Source: Curtobacterium sp. MCPF17_002 (GTDB taxonomy: Bacteria > Actinomycetota > Actinomycetes > Actinomycetales > Microbacteriaceae). From it: 64,000 nt of DNA. This document shows, piece by piece, positions 1 through 9,072 of the stretch (within the stretch, counting starts at the first letter, position 1; each line of letters starts with the position of its first letter). A program made the position numbers and the translations under genes. The DNA is taken from contig NZ_CP126251.1 of the NCBI RefSeq assembly GCF_003234115.2, positions 3,286,001-3,350,000 of the forward strand. Direction: 5' to 3'. The notes under the pieces were generated by a model. That model did no database searches and was not told the origin of the DNA. It worked only from the letters and a program-made list of their open reading frames with translations.

Positions 1-292
1 ACGGCTCTCGTACGTCTCGTCCACCGCTGTCGACTCCCCCACCGCCGGGGCCGCGAACTACGCCTCAGCGAAGGCCGCGTCCGACGCCTGGGTCCGAGCC
101 GTCGCCCAGGGCTTCGGGAAGGACGCGCCGGACTCGGCGGCAGCCACCGTGTTCGTCGTCGGCGGTCTCGCCGGGCTCGAGGAGCGTCTCGGCGACGAGG
201 TCGTCCGGCTCTGGTCGGCCGCGCCGTCGGACGTCAACGGCGCCCGCGTTCCCCTCTCTGCCCGCGGCCCTCTCCCTAGGATGGACCAGTGA
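1..292 (+). CDS. SDR-family oxidoreductase, C-terminal part
   Basis: This is the last 96 codons of a gene cut by the window edge, read from base 2 and ending in TGA at 290-292. The fragment contains a Y-A-S-A-K motif at 59-73, which fits the catalytic YxxxK of short-chain dehydrogenases/reductases, followed by the helix that normally packs after it. The Rossmann nucleotide-binding part lies outside the window, so cofactor and substrate cannot be judged. Its stop overlaps the GTG start of the next gene (GTGA), suggesting translational coupling. The family call rests on one motif plus its context. Confidence 0.6.
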   Translation, partial: RLSYVSSTAVDSPTAGAANYASAKAASDAWVRAVAQGFGKDAPDSAAATVFVVGGLAGLEERLGDEVVRLWSAAPSDVNGARVPLSARGPLPRMDQ

Positions 293-1362
293 CCCTTCGA
301 CTCCACGATCTGGACCTGCGGGGCTTCGCCTCGGACAACTACGCCGGCGTCCACCCCGAGATCCTCGAGGCCATCGCCGCCGCGAACAACGGCCACCAGA
401 TCGCCTACGGCGAGGACGTCTACACGGCACGCCTGCAGGAGGTCTTCGCCGCGCACTTCGGGCCGCAGTCTCAGACGTTCCCGGTCTTCAACGGCACGGG
501 TGCGAACGTCGTCGGACTGCAGTCGATGCTCCCGCGCTGGGGTGCCGTCGTGTGCACCTCGACCGCGCACATCCACACCGACGAGGCCGGGGCTCCCGAG
601 CGCGTCGCCGGCATGAAGCTGCTCACGGTCGATGCCCCGGACGGCAAGCTCACCCCCGCGCTCATCGACCGGGAAGCGTGGGGATGGGGCGACGAGCACC
701 GACCCCAGCCGCTCGTCGTGTCGATCACGCAGACCACCGAGCTCGGCACCGCCTACACGGTCGACGAGATCCGAGCGATCGCCGACCACATCCACCCGCT
801 CGGCATGACGCTGCACATGGACGGCGCACGCATCTCGAACGCGGCAGCGACGCTCGGGGTGCCGCTCCGCGACTTCACGACCGACGCCGGCGTGGACGTC
901 CTGAGCTTCGGCGGCACCAAGAACGGCATGCTCTACGGCGAGGCCATCGTCGTGCTGAACCCCTCGGCGTCCGAGGGGCTGCACTACCTCCGCAAGATGA
1001 ACATGCAGCTCTCGTCGAAGATGCGGTTCGTGTCGGCGCAGCTCATCGCACTGCTGACCGACGACCTCTACCTCCGTTCCGCTTCGCACGCCAACGCGAT
1101 GGCCATGCGGCTCCGGGGCGCACTCGAGGCCCGGATCGCCGACGGCAGCATCCGCGGGGTCGGGTTCAGCCAGGAGACCCAGGCGAACGGGGTCTTCGCG
1201 ACGCTGCCCGCCGGGGTGGCCGAGCGGCTCCGGGAGCACTTCCGGTTCTACGACTGGGACGCGAGCCGGAACGAGGTGCGGTGGATGTGCTCGTTCGACA
1301 CGTCGGAGCAGGACATCGACGCGTTCGTGGCGGCGTTGCGGGCGGAGCTCGACGCGGCCTGA
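289..1362 (+). CDS. Low-specificity threonine aldolase / beta-eliminating lyase
   Basis: A 357-residue PLP enzyme of the fold-type I aldolase group, which splits threonine-like beta-hydroxy amino acids into glycine and an aldehyde. Visible motifs are the N-terminal FASDNYAG, a TAHIHTDEAG segment near residues 92-101, MDGAR around residue 178 (PLP-binding Asp), and GGTKNG with Lys211 as the expected Schiff-base lysine. Length is normal for the family. The GTG start overlaps the stop of the upstream dehydrogenase by four bases, so the two are probably co-transcribed. Substrate preference within the family cannot be read from sequence. Confidence 0.88.
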   Translation: MTLRLHDLDLRGFASDNYAGVHPEILEAIAAANNGHQIAYGEDVYTARLQEVFAAHFGPQSQTFPVFNGTGANVVGLQSMLPRWGAVVCTSTAHIHTDEAGAPERVAGMKLLTVDAPDGKLTPALIDREAWGWGDEHRPQPLVVSITQTTELGTAYTVDEIRAIADHIHPLGMTLHMDGARISNAAATLGVPLRDFTTDAGVDVLSFGGTKNGMLYGEAIVVLNPSASEGLHYLRKMNMQLSSKMRFVSAQLIALLTDDLYLRSASHANAMAMRLRGALEARIADGSIRGVGFSQETQANGVFATLPAGVAERLREHFRFYDWDASRNEVRWMCSFDTSEQDIDAFVAALRAELDAA

Positions 1363-1565
1363 CGGGCGGGTCGTTCGCCGCCCGATCAGTGGCGGTGCCG
1401 CAGCCGTTCGGTCGCCTGCTGCGATCCCGCACGGCGACGACGATCAGCATCGCTGCCATCAGCAGCCGGCCGGTCAGCGAGAGCGGACCCGTCACCACTT
1501 GGTCGAAGGGCGGGAACAGCACGCTCTGATGGGTGGCGAACACGTTGAGCGCGAGCGGCGCGCGC

Positions 1566-2039
1566 TCATCCGAGCTTCAGCGCGTTCGCGATCAGGTCCG
1601 GATCGTTGCACTGGACGAGGACAGTTCCTTGGCGAGAGGAGAAACGCACGCCTCGTCCGGCCGAGAGGCAGAGCACTCGGCCACCCTCATGCCGCGCAAT
1701 ACCCACGCCGCCGATCCTTCGTGGGTCGATCAGGTCGATCGACACGTTCCGAACGTCCGTCAGGGGCACGCGGATCCGGAGGAGCGGTATGAACCAGACT
1801 GTCACGTGGCCTTCTGCGATGCGCGTCGACAGCTTCGCGAGCAGAACGACGACCCCAGCGGCGCTCCCGATCGCAGACGCCGTGACCAGGAACGCATCGA
1901 ATTCAACCAGGATGTTTCCCACGATCAAACTCAGTCCGAACGCTGCGACGATCCCGCCCAACATCCGAATCGAAAAGGGTGCCGTGACGACGTCGCGTAC
2001 TTCACCGTGCGGTTTGTGGAGCGGCTCCAATTCGATCAC
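1566..2039 (-). CDS. Small two-helix membrane protein, function unknown
   Basis: A 157-residue protein with two hydrophobic helices at about residues 24-43 and 47-68, followed by a soluble domain of beta-strand character. This arrangement resembles bacterial membrane proteins with a PH-like C-terminal domain, but I do not recognise the family. The GTG start at 2039 has a purine-rich AAGAAGGGG immediately before it, rather close for a normal ribosome site, so the exact start is uncertain. It converges on the threonine aldolase gene. Codon use is less GC-biased than in its neighbours. Confidence 0.55.
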   Translation of the reverse strand: MIELEPLHKPHGEVRDVVTAPFSIRMLGGIVAAFGLSLIVGNILVEFDAFLVTASAIGSAAGVVVLLAKLSTRIAEGHVTVWFIPLLRIRVPLTDVRNVSIDLIDPRRIGGVGIARHEGGRVLCLSAGRGVRFSSRQGTVLVQCNDPDLIANALKLG

Positions 2040-2300
2040 CCCTTCTTGGTCGGAGCGCTGGGAATTCGGCGTTTACGCCAGCGAATCGGAGCATGTACAT
2101 CTTTGTCATACCGACAGAACGTAGTGCTTCACATACTGGATTGCAACAACCCTGTCCCGCGGAATGATGTCGCTCCAGCGGTCAAGGCGGGAGAGCGGTC
2201 CGCGCCATCTCGGAGACGTCTCGGCGCCGGCCCCAGGGCGCAGCACCGCGCTACATGTCGTCTCCCGCCCACCCGCTTGGTACCTCGTCATTGCTCTGCG

Positions 2301-4454
2301 TCAGCGCGCGGCCAACACCCGGACGTCCCAGGGGCTGAGCTCGATCTCGGTACCAGCGTCGAGGGCAGTGCCGGCGAGCACGTCCTCCGCTGCGACCGGC
2401 ACCGCGAAGGTGCTGGGCGTCCACGACCAGTTGTGCACGACGTGCACGCTCTCCCCGCGTCCGTTGACCGAGCTCGCGACCGACTGTGTCTCGGTCTGCG
2501 GACGCCATGCCGTCGAACCGGAGCCCTGCCCGACCGCCCAGTCGACGACGGCTGCGGCGAGCGCGGGGTCCGGCACCGTCCCGACGTAGGTCACTCGCCC
2601 GGCTCCGTGCGTACGCGTGGTCACCGCCGCGAAGCGACCGTGGTGCGGGTGGTCGTACCCGACGAGGACGTCCGCATCGTCGACGAGCAGGCCATCCGCC
2701 CAGCGCGTGGCCGTCGCCCCGGTCGGCAGGGCGAACCCATGTTCCGCAGCCGCAGCTCCGGCTAACACCGGGATGCGTCGGCCGAGGTTGCTGAACTCGT
2801 CGTAGTGCACGCCGGCGGGCACGTCGAGGAACGCGGGCTTCCGTTCGAGCCGCGCACGGGCTTCTTCGTCTTCGTACCCGGTGCGGATGCCGACGACGAG
2901 GTGGCCACCTGCCTCGGCGTAGGCGGCGAGCCACTGCAGCTGAGCGTCGGTCGCGATGGTGAACGCGGCAGCGACGAGCACCGGACGCTCCGCGGCGAAG
3001 GACGCCGGGTCACGGTCGAAGACCTGGGACGGATGCACGGTGTTCGCCTGCAGTCCGGCATCGAAGACACCTCGGGCGAAGGCGTCGTGGACGGTCTGCC
3101 ACGAGCGCCGGTCGGGCTCCATGCCGTCGCCGAGCGCCGGGTGCTCGTTCAGCGCCCACTTCGACTCGTTCGAGAACAGCAGGGCGACGTCGGCGTGCGG
3201 GCGGAGGCCGGCGACCCGGTCCCCGGCGTGCGCGAACTCCGCTCCGATCCGGGCGATCTCCTCGTAGGTCCGGCCGGGCTGCTGCGAGTGCGGCAGGACG
3301 CCACCCCAGTACGTCTCGACGCCGTAGTGCAGCGTGTGCCAGTGCCAGTACTCGATCATCGACGCGCCTCGGGACACGAGGGCCCAGGCGGCCTGTCGCC
3401 ACTGCCCTTCGTAGGCGGGCTCGTTCATCCACGAGAACCCGATGGCCTGCGCGTTGGTCTCGGTGACCAGGAACGGTGCCTGCTTCGACCCGTACATGCG
3501 GTCGCCGGACGCGAAGATCGACCAGGCACCGGACGAGGTCCAGAACTGTGCGGGTTCCTCGGCGCTCGGCAGTTCGAGGGCGTCCTGCATCCGGTAGTAC
3601 GGGTTGCCGGCGGTGACGTCGAGCGTCCTGGTGAGCACCTCGTCCTCGACGGTCGGCCGCTCGTAGGCGATGCACGTGGTCACGAACTGGTCCGGACGCG
3701 AGTACTCCCGCACGACGGATGCCTGCCAGGCGATGAAGTCCGTCGTGATCGAGGCCTGGAACCGGCGCCAGGCCAGGTCGTACTGCGGCTGCGCGTTGCC
3801 GTCCGGCGTCCACAGGTCAGCCCAGGTGGACAGCCGGTGGGACCAGTAGGTCAGACCCCACTCCTCGTTCAGCCGCTCGACGCTGCCGTAGGTGTGACGC
3901 AGGTGGTCGACGAAGCGCTGGAACACCTCGGGGTTCGCGATGAGCTCGTTGCCCGGCTCGTTGTCGACCTGGTAGCCGATCACGGCGGGGTGCTCGGCGT
4001 ACCGGACGACGATCTTCCGGATGACCCGCTCGGCGTGGAACAGGAACGCCGGGTGGGCGTAGTCGATCTCCTGCCGGGCACCCCAGCCCATCGCCTCGCC
4101 GTCGGTGCGGCGGCGGACGTTGATCTCCGGCACGATGCGGGCGAGCCACATCGGCACGGCGTACGTGGGTGTGCCGAGGATCACCCGGATGCCGTGTTCG
4201 TGGGCGGCGTCGAGCACCGGTGCGAGCCACTCCAGGTCGAAGCGGCCGTTCTCCGGCTCCCAGGTGCTCCAGACGGACTCACCGACGCGGATGACCGAGA
4301 AGCCGGCCTCCTGCATCAGGCGCATGTCCTCGTCGAGCCGAGGGGTCGGCTGGTACTCGTGGTAGTAGGCGGCGCCGAAGAGGACGCGGTCGTGCTGCAT
4401 GGTGCTGGGTGCTCCGTTCGAGAAGGATCGGTGGTGGGTGCGGGTGTCGGTCAT
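2301..4454 (-). CDS. GH42 beta-galactosidase
   Basis: A 717-residue glycoside hydrolase of family 42, which hydrolyses terminal beta-galactosides. The TIM barrel begins at FGAAYYHEYQP (about residue 27). The general acid/base is Glu166 in the DNEPGNE motif and the nucleophile is Glu332 in LVTETNAQ. A trimerisation-like and a C-terminal beta domain follow. There is no signal peptide, so it acts in the cytoplasm on sugars imported by the preceding transporter. The start chosen at 4454 overlaps the permease stop (ATGA). An internal ATG at 4400 is a plausible alternative because the barrel homology begins just after it. It is the last gene of the operon. Confidence 0.9.
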   Translation of the reverse strand: MTDTRTHHRSFSNGAPSTMQHDRVLFGAAYYHEYQPTPRLDEDMRLMQEAGFSVIRVGESVWSTWEPENGRFDLEWLAPVLDAAHEHGIRVILGTPTYAVPMWLARIVPEINVRRRTDGEAMGWGARQEIDYAHPAFLFHAERVIRKIVVRYAEHPAVIGYQVDNEPGNELIANPEVFQRFVDHLRHTYGSVERLNEEWGLTYWSHRLSTWADLWTPDGNAQPQYDLAWRRFQASITTDFIAWQASVVREYSRPDQFVTTCIAYERPTVEDEVLTRTLDVTAGNPYYRMQDALELPSAEEPAQFWTSSGAWSIFASGDRMYGSKQAPFLVTETNAQAIGFSWMNEPAYEGQWRQAAWALVSRGASMIEYWHWHTLHYGVETYWGGVLPHSQQPGRTYEEIARIGAEFAHAGDRVAGLRPHADVALLFSNESKWALNEHPALGDGMEPDRRSWQTVHDAFARGVFDAGLQANTVHPSQVFDRDPASFAAERPVLVAAAFTIATDAQLQWLAAYAEAGGHLVVGIRTGYEDEEARARLERKPAFLDVPAGVHYDEFSNLGRRIPVLAGAAAAEHGFALPTGATATRWADGLLVDDADVLVGYDHPHHGRFAAVTTRTHGAGRVTYVGTVPDPALAAAVVDWAVGQGSGSTAWRPQTETQSVASSVNGRGESVHVVHNWSWTPSTFAVPVAAEDVLAGTALDAGTEIELSPWDVRVLAAR

Positions 4455-5359
4455 CCCTTGACCGCCCCCGCGGTCAGCCCGTCGAGCAGCTGCTTGCGGA
4501 GGAGCAGGAACACGAGGATGGTCGGCACGCTCGCCAGCACGGCGCCGGCGAGCACCAGGTCGTACGACCGGTTCTCCGACGCGAAGATCGCGTTGAGGCC
4601 GAGAGGCAGCGTGTACTGGCTCGAGTCGGACAGCAGGACCAACGGCCACTGGAACGAGTTGTAGCTCTGCAGGAAGCTCCACACCGCCAGGGCGCCGAGC
4701 GACGGCCGGAGCAGCGGGAGCACGACCCGGCGGAACGTTCCGAACTCGGAGTTGCCGTCGATGCGGGCCGCCTCGATGAGTTCGTCGGGGATCGCCTGCA
4801 CGATGAACTGCTGCATCATGAAGATGCCGAACGCCGGCGCCACCCACGGGACGACGAGCGAGAACCACGGGTTCGTCAGCCCGGACTTCACCACCAGGAT
4901 GAAGAGCGGTACGAGGATCACCGCGAACGGCACGGACAGGGACGAGAACATCACAGCGAACAGGACCCGCTTGCCCCGGAACCGGAACTTGGCGAAGCCG
5001 TACCCGGCCATGGCGCAGACGAACACCGAGACGACGGTCGCGATCAGCGCGGTCCCGACGCTGATGCCGAACCACGCCCAGAACGGCTGCGTGGAGAGCA
5101 GGTTCGTGTAGTTCTCGCCGGTCGCCGGGCTGGGGATCAGGGTTGGCGGCGTCGCGAAGATGTCGCCGCGCTGCTTGAAGGACCCGGACAGAGCCCACAG
5201 CAGCGGGAACACGAAGACGAGCAGCAGGGCCACGAGTGTGGCGTAGAGCAGACCACGGCGTGCGATCCACCCCCTGGTGCGCGGTGGGCCGGACCGGGGT
5301 GCCCGGCTTCCGGCGGTCGTGACGGCCCGGGTGTCCGGGCGGTCGGTGGTCGCGGTCAT
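4451..5359 (-). CDS. Carbohydrate ABC transporter permease, MalG type
   Basis: A 302-residue inner-membrane permease with six predicted helices. It carries the cytoplasmic EAA loop, read as EAARIDGNSEFGTFRRVVLPLL, split here as EAARIDGN then FRRVVLPLL, which docks onto the ATPase. It pairs with the MalF-type permease upstream, whose stop overlaps this start by four bases. No ATP-binding subunit is encoded nearby. In actinobacteria such importers commonly share one MsmK-like ATPase encoded elsewhere. The neighbouring GH42 enzyme suggests galactosides or galacto-oligosaccharides as substrate. Confidence 0.92.
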   Translation of the reverse strand: MTATTDRPDTRAVTTAGSRAPRSGPPRTRGWIARRGLLYATLVALLLVFVFPLLWALSGSFKQRGDIFATPPTLIPSPATGENYTNLLSTQPFWAWFGISVGTALIATVVSVFVCAMAGYGFAKFRFRGKRVLFAVMFSSLSVPFAVILVPLFILVVKSGLTNPWFSLVVPWVAPAFGIFMMQQFIVQAIPDELIEAARIDGNSEFGTFRRVVLPLLRPSLGALAVWSFLQSYNSFQWPLVLLSDSSQYTLPLGLNAIFASENRSYDLVLAGAVLASVPTILVFLLLRKQLLDGLTAGAVKG

Positions 5360-6303
5360 GCGTCCCTCCCGATGGCGAGTGCGCGGTTGAGGATCTGGCT
5401 GACGCCGAAGACGACGACGAACAGCACGACGCCGGCGGCTGCCGCGTACCCGAACTGCTGCCGTTCGAACGCGGCGCGGTAGATGAACATGGCGACGGAC
5501 AACGTGGCCTCGCCGGGCCCGCCCTTCGTCAACAGGTAGGGCTCGTCGAAGAGCTGGGCGGCGCTGATGAAGCTCGTCACCACGACGAACGCCGTGACCG
5601 GTCGGATCGCCGGGAGCGTCACGTTGGTGAACTTCCGGAAGGTGCCGGCCCCGTCGAGCGACGCGGCCTCGTACTGCTCGGGCGACACGTTCTGCAGTGC
5701 AGCCAGGAAGAAGATCGTCAGGTACCCGACCGTTCGCCAGAGGAGCACGAAGCCGATCGCGACCTTCGCGAGCGTCGGGTCACCGAGCCAGTCGGTGTTC
5801 GGCAGTCCGAACAGTGCCTTGAGCGTGGCGTTGAGCAGCCCGTAGTTCGTGTCGAACACCAGGCTGTAGATGAGCGCGATGACGATCGGCGACAGCACCA
5901 TCGGGATGAAGAACGTCACCCGGAACAGGTCCCGGGCACGGAGACCCTTGGCGTTGAGCGCCTGCGCGACGAGGAGCGAGCACGGCACGATGACGAACAC
6001 GGCGATGAGTGTGTAGATCAGCGAGTTGACCAGGGCCGTGCCGAAGCTGGTGTCCCGGAACAGGTTCGCGTAGTTCGACAGCCCCACCCAGTTCGGCGTG
6101 CCGAGGCCGACCCACTCAGTGAGCGACAGGTACACGGCGGCGAGCACCGGCACGATCATGAACAGCCCGTAGAGCACGTAGAACGGCGCGATGAAGAGGT
6201 ACGGTGCGCTGCCTCCGTTCGTGTTGAGGCGTCGGCGACGGGCGGGTGGATCTGCGGTGGTGGTGGCGGACACCGGGAGTCCGGTGGCGGTGGATGTGGA
6301 CAT
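5356..6303 (-). CDS. Carbohydrate ABC transporter permease, MalF type
   Basis: A 315-residue permease with a cytoplasmic N-terminal stretch and six hydrophobic segments beginning near residue 30 (LFIAPFYVLYGLFM). The EAA loop reads YEAASLDGAGTFRKF then VTLPAIRP. It forms the heterodimeric channel with the MalG-type protein encoded next. It starts 12 bases after the stop of the binding-protein gene, and its own stop overlaps the next start (ATGA), consistent with a single four-gene transcript. Confidence 0.92.
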   Translation of the reverse strand: MSTSTATGLPVSATTTADPPARRRRLNTNGGSAPYLFIAPFYVLYGLFMIVPVLAAVYLSLTEWVGLGTPNWVGLSNYANLFRDTSFGTALVNSLIYTLIAVFVIVPCSLLVAQALNAKGLRARDLFRVTFFIPMVLSPIVIALIYSLVFDTNYGLLNATLKALFGLPNTDWLGDPTLAKVAIGFVLLWRTVGYLTIFFLAALQNVSPEQYEAASLDGAGTFRKFTNVTLPAIRPVTAFVVVTSFISAAQLFDEPYLLTKGGPGEATLSVAMFIYRAAFERQQFGYAAAAGVVLFVVVFGVSQILNRALAIGRDA

Positions 6304-6315
6304 CGAGAGTCCTCC

Positions 6316-7695
6316 TCAGGCGCGGGTCTGGCCGCGGAAGTCGGCCGCAGCGGCGTCGAGCGCCTGCTTCGGGGAGATCTGGCCCTTGTAGGCCTTGATG
6401 AGGTAGCCGCTCAGGACGGTCTGCAGGATCGAGGCGTCGGCGCTCTGGTGCTGCGATGGCACGTCGTCGACCACGGACTTGTAGACGCCGAACAGCTGCT
6501 GCCCGCCGAAGTACGGGTCACTGAGCGCCGCGAGCCGCGGGTCGTCGTAGACCGAGCGCAGCGTCGGCAGGTACCCGAGGTCCTGGTACCGCTTCACCTG
6601 CTGGTCCGGGTCGAGGTACGCGGCGAGCACGAGGTCGATCCCGGCCTTCGTGAGCGGCTTGTCGCGGAGCACGGAGAACCCGGTGCCGCCGCCGACGCTC
6701 GTCGTGCTGCCGCCGCCGGCGAACCGCGGCAGGTTCCGCACCTTCCACTTGCCCTTCTGCTCCGGCACGTTCGGCTTGATGCCGTAGCTGGCGTACCAGG
6801 ACGGCATGTCGACGGCCAGGATGGTGCCGCCCTTCAGCCCGGACTGCAGGCTCGGCCCGTACATGTCGGCGACCGTCGCGATCGCGCCGGACTGCACGCC
6901 GTCGACCAGGAACTGCAGGGTGCGCTCGGCTTCGGGGGTCTGGATGGCGATGCCGCCGTCCTCGTCGTACAGGTCGCCGCCGCGCTGGAGCAGCAGGATC
7001 TGGTAGCTCTGCAGCGTGCCGCCCGGGTCGGTGACCGCCACGGCGTGCAACGAGGCGCCCTTGCTCTTGTTGAGCTTCGCGCCGACGTCCATGTACTCCT
7101 CCCACGTCGTCAGGTCGTCGGGGATGCCGAGGGCCTCGAACTGGTCGGCGCGGTGGTAGTAGACGCAGAGTGGGGTGTCGGAGTCGAGCGCGTACAGGTG
7201 GCCGTCCTTCGAGAACGGCGTGAGTCGTGCACCGATCAGGTCGTCCTTCCGGGACGCCACCGACGATGACAGGTCGCTCAGCAGCTCGGCTGCGATGTCG
7301 CCGCGGAGCATCCGGCAGAACGCCCCGATCTCGAGCCCGGCGACATCCGGCGTCCCCGTTCCGGCGACCGCCTGCGCGATGAGCTTCGTCGGGATGTCCG
7401 CGGCCGCGATGGTGGTGATGTCCAACGCGAAGGCGAAGTCGGACTTGCGGTCCGCCACCGGCAGCGCCTCGGTGAAGAACTTCTCGTAGCCGGGGTCGTG
7501 CGTCCAGAACGCCAGGTCGGCGCGTCCGGAACGCACGGCTGCGGACGACTGCGGGGAGCATCCAGCCAGCAGGCTGCCGAGGGCGATGCTGCCACCCGCG
7601 GCGGCGCCCCATCGGAGCAGGTCACGTCGGCTCATCCCACGGCCTGGAGGCGCGGACCCTGCGGGTACAGAGCGTTGCGTTGGTACTGGGGTCAC
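6316..7695 (-). CDS. Sugar-binding lipoprotein of ABC importer
   Basis: A 459-residue extracellular solute-binding protein (family 1). The signal region reads MSRRDLLRWG then a hydrophobic run and LLAGCS, i.e. a twin-arginine-like motif followed by a lipobox cysteine. The GTG at 7695 is preceded by AGGAG at six bases and is the better start; the ATG of MSRRDLL lies 60 bases further in. The short extension between the two contains a copy of the dispersed element (7643-7655), so the original start may have been the internal ATG. It is the first gene of the transporter operon and delivers the sugar to the permeases. Confidence 0.87.
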   Translation of the reverse strand: MTPVPTQRSVPAGSAPPGRGMSRRDLLRWGAAAGGSIALGSLLAGCSPQSSAAVRSGRADLAFWTHDPGYEKFFTEALPVADRKSDFAFALDITTIAAADIPTKLIAQAVAGTGTPDVAGLEIGAFCRMLRGDIAAELLSDLSSSVASRKDDLIGARLTPFSKDGHLYALDSDTPLCVYYHRADQFEALGIPDDLTTWEEYMDVGAKLNKSKGASLHAVAVTDPGGTLQSYQILLLQRGGDLYDEDGGIAIQTPEAERTLQFLVDGVQSGAIATVADMYGPSLQSGLKGGTILAVDMPSWYASYGIKPNVPEQKGKWKVRNLPRFAGGGSTTSVGGGTGFSVLRDKPLTKAGIDLVLAAYLDPDQQVKRYQDLGYLPTLRSVYDDPRLAALSDPYFGGQQLFGVYKSVVDDVPSQHQSADASILQTVLSGYLIKAYKGQISPKQALDAAAADFRGQTRA

Positions 7696-7748
7696 GTTCG
7701 TCTCCTGACGTCGTCGTCGAGGTGATTGCGGAGGTGGCGGTGAGCGCA

Positions 7749-7762
7749 AGTGAGCGCTCACT
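7749..7762. promoter_or_regulatory. LacI-family operator palindrome
   Basis: AGTGAGCGCTCACT is a perfect 14-base palindrome with the central CG pair typical of LacI/GalR-family operators. It lies 54 bases upstream of the binding-protein start and just downstream of the lacI-type gene. The simplest reading is that the neighbouring repressor binds here and releases on sugar uptake. Confidence 0.7.
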
Positions 7763-7800
7763 CACGGGACGGACGCAAGCCGCGCCTCCCGTCCGGGGGT

Positions 7801-8862
7801 TCAGTCGGCGGGGCGCAGGTGACGCCGCGCGGGCGAAGGCGGCGCGCTGGTGGCGCGCGTGATCAGCTGGCCGGGCAGCATCCGGTGTCGCTCGGCCGGC
7901 GGGTGACCGTCGAGCGTACGGAAGAGTCGGTGCATCGCGAGGCGGGTGGCCTCGTCGAAGTCCTGGCGGATGGTGGTGAGCGGCGTCGGCAGGTAGGCCG
8001 AGATGGGCATGTCGTCGAAGCCGACGATGCTGATGTCGTCCGGCACGGACAGTCCGTGCTGCTGGATGGCGGACATCGCCCCGATCGCCATCTGGTCGTT
8101 CGCCACGAACACCGCCGTCAGGTCCGGCCGGCCGAGCAGTGAACGCATGGCCTCGTGACCGCTCTGCGGTGACCAGTCCCCCTCGACCACCGCGTGCTCG
8201 GCAACGCCGGCGTCGTCCAGCGCTGCGCGCCACCCGGCCAACCGGCGCGAGCTCGAGGTCCAGTTCGCCGGGCCCGCGATGTGCCACACGGTCTCGTGGC
8301 CGAGGGCCAGCAGGTGGTCGGTGGCCGCGAACGCGGCGCCGGTCTCGTCGAGGCCGACCGCGAGCGTGTTCTCGCGGTCTGCGACGTCCGGCGGGCCGAG
8401 GGTCAGGACCGTCACGCCGGTCGGCAGTCGGAGCTGGTCCATCTGGTTCTCGACCGGCTCCGAGAAGACGATCGCCTCGACGTCCTGCCCGACGAGCGAG
8501 TCGACCGCCGGCTGGAGCTCGGCGGCGGTCGCGGCCACCGTGCGGACCACGGCGAGGGCGTAGCCGTTCGTGCGGCAGGCCTGCTCGACGCCGGTGAGCA
8601 TCGCCGTGGGGCCGTAGAGGTTCGTGCCGATGGTGATCAACCCGACACGGCGAGAGCGCTGGGACTTGAGGGATCGGGCGGCGGCGTTGGGACGGAAGCC
8701 GAGTTCGTCGATCGCCCTGAGGACTCGGTCGCGCACGGCCTCGGTGACGTGCGGTTCGTCGTTGACCACGCGGGAGACGGTCTTCTGCGAGACGCCGGCC
8801 AGGGTCGCGACGTCGGTCATGGAGGCGGGGCGGAGGCGGCGCACGGGGGCGGTGTCGCTCAT
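7801..8862 (-). CDS. LacI-family transcriptional regulator
   Basis: A 353-residue repressor. The N-terminal helix-turn-helix reads MTDVATLAGVSQKTVSRVVN at about residues 15-34, followed by the hinge helix (PNAAARSLKS) and a periplasmic-binding-like effector domain ending in FDDMPISAYLPTPLTTIRQ. The ATG at 8862 has AAGGAG seven bases upstream, which decides the start over longer readings. It lies immediately upstream of, and on the same strand as, the transporter/GH42 operon, so it is likely its regulator through the palindrome at 7749. Effector identity is inferred to be a galactoside. Confidence 0.88.
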   Translation of the reverse strand: MSDTAPVRRLRPASMTDVATLAGVSQKTVSRVVNDEPHVTEAVRDRVLRAIDELGFRPNAAARSLKSQRSRRVGLITIGTNLYGPTAMLTGVEQACRTNGYALAVVRTVAATAAELQPAVDSLVGQDVEAIVFSEPVENQMDQLRLPTGVTVLTLGPPDVADRENTLAVGLDETGAAFAATDHLLALGHETVWHIAGPANWTSSSRRLAGWRAALDDAGVAEHAVVEGDWSPQSGHEAMRSLLGRPDLTAVFVANDQMAIGAMSAIQQHGLSVPDDISIVGFDDMPISAYLPTPLTTIRQDFDEATRLAMHRLFRTLDGHPPAERHRMLPGQLITRATSAPPSPARRHLRPAD

Positions 8863-8917
8863 CGTCCAGCTCCTTCGCTGCGTCCGTCGGACCCGATGGG
8901 GCCGGGTGTGAGAGCAA

Positions 8918-8946
8918 GACAACCACGGGATTGTCTACGTAGTCAA
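8918..8946 (-). promoter_or_regulatory. Possible promoter and dyad upstream of lacI-type gene
   Basis: On the minus strand TTGACT (8941-8946) could be a -35 box. A GACAA/TTGTC inverted repeat with an eight-base gap spans 8918-8935, where a weak -10 would lie. The dyad could be a regulator site. Support is limited to these motifs. Confidence 0.3.
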
Positions 8947-9072
8947 GCGCACGCCGCATCCGACGCGACAGCGCCCGCCGTATCCTGGCCCCCGGCTCGC
9001 TGCCGCTGGGAACAACCCTGAGCTCGGGCAACCCGCACCCAGTCGGGCCCGTCGCCCACGGAAGGAACTGCA

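Noticed and set aside
1166..1543. Minus-strand frame overlapping the threonine aldolase end by 197 bases
   Set aside because: Most of it is antisense to a well-supported gene; only the first 50 residues look protein-like, so it is noted as a possible remnant and not a gene.
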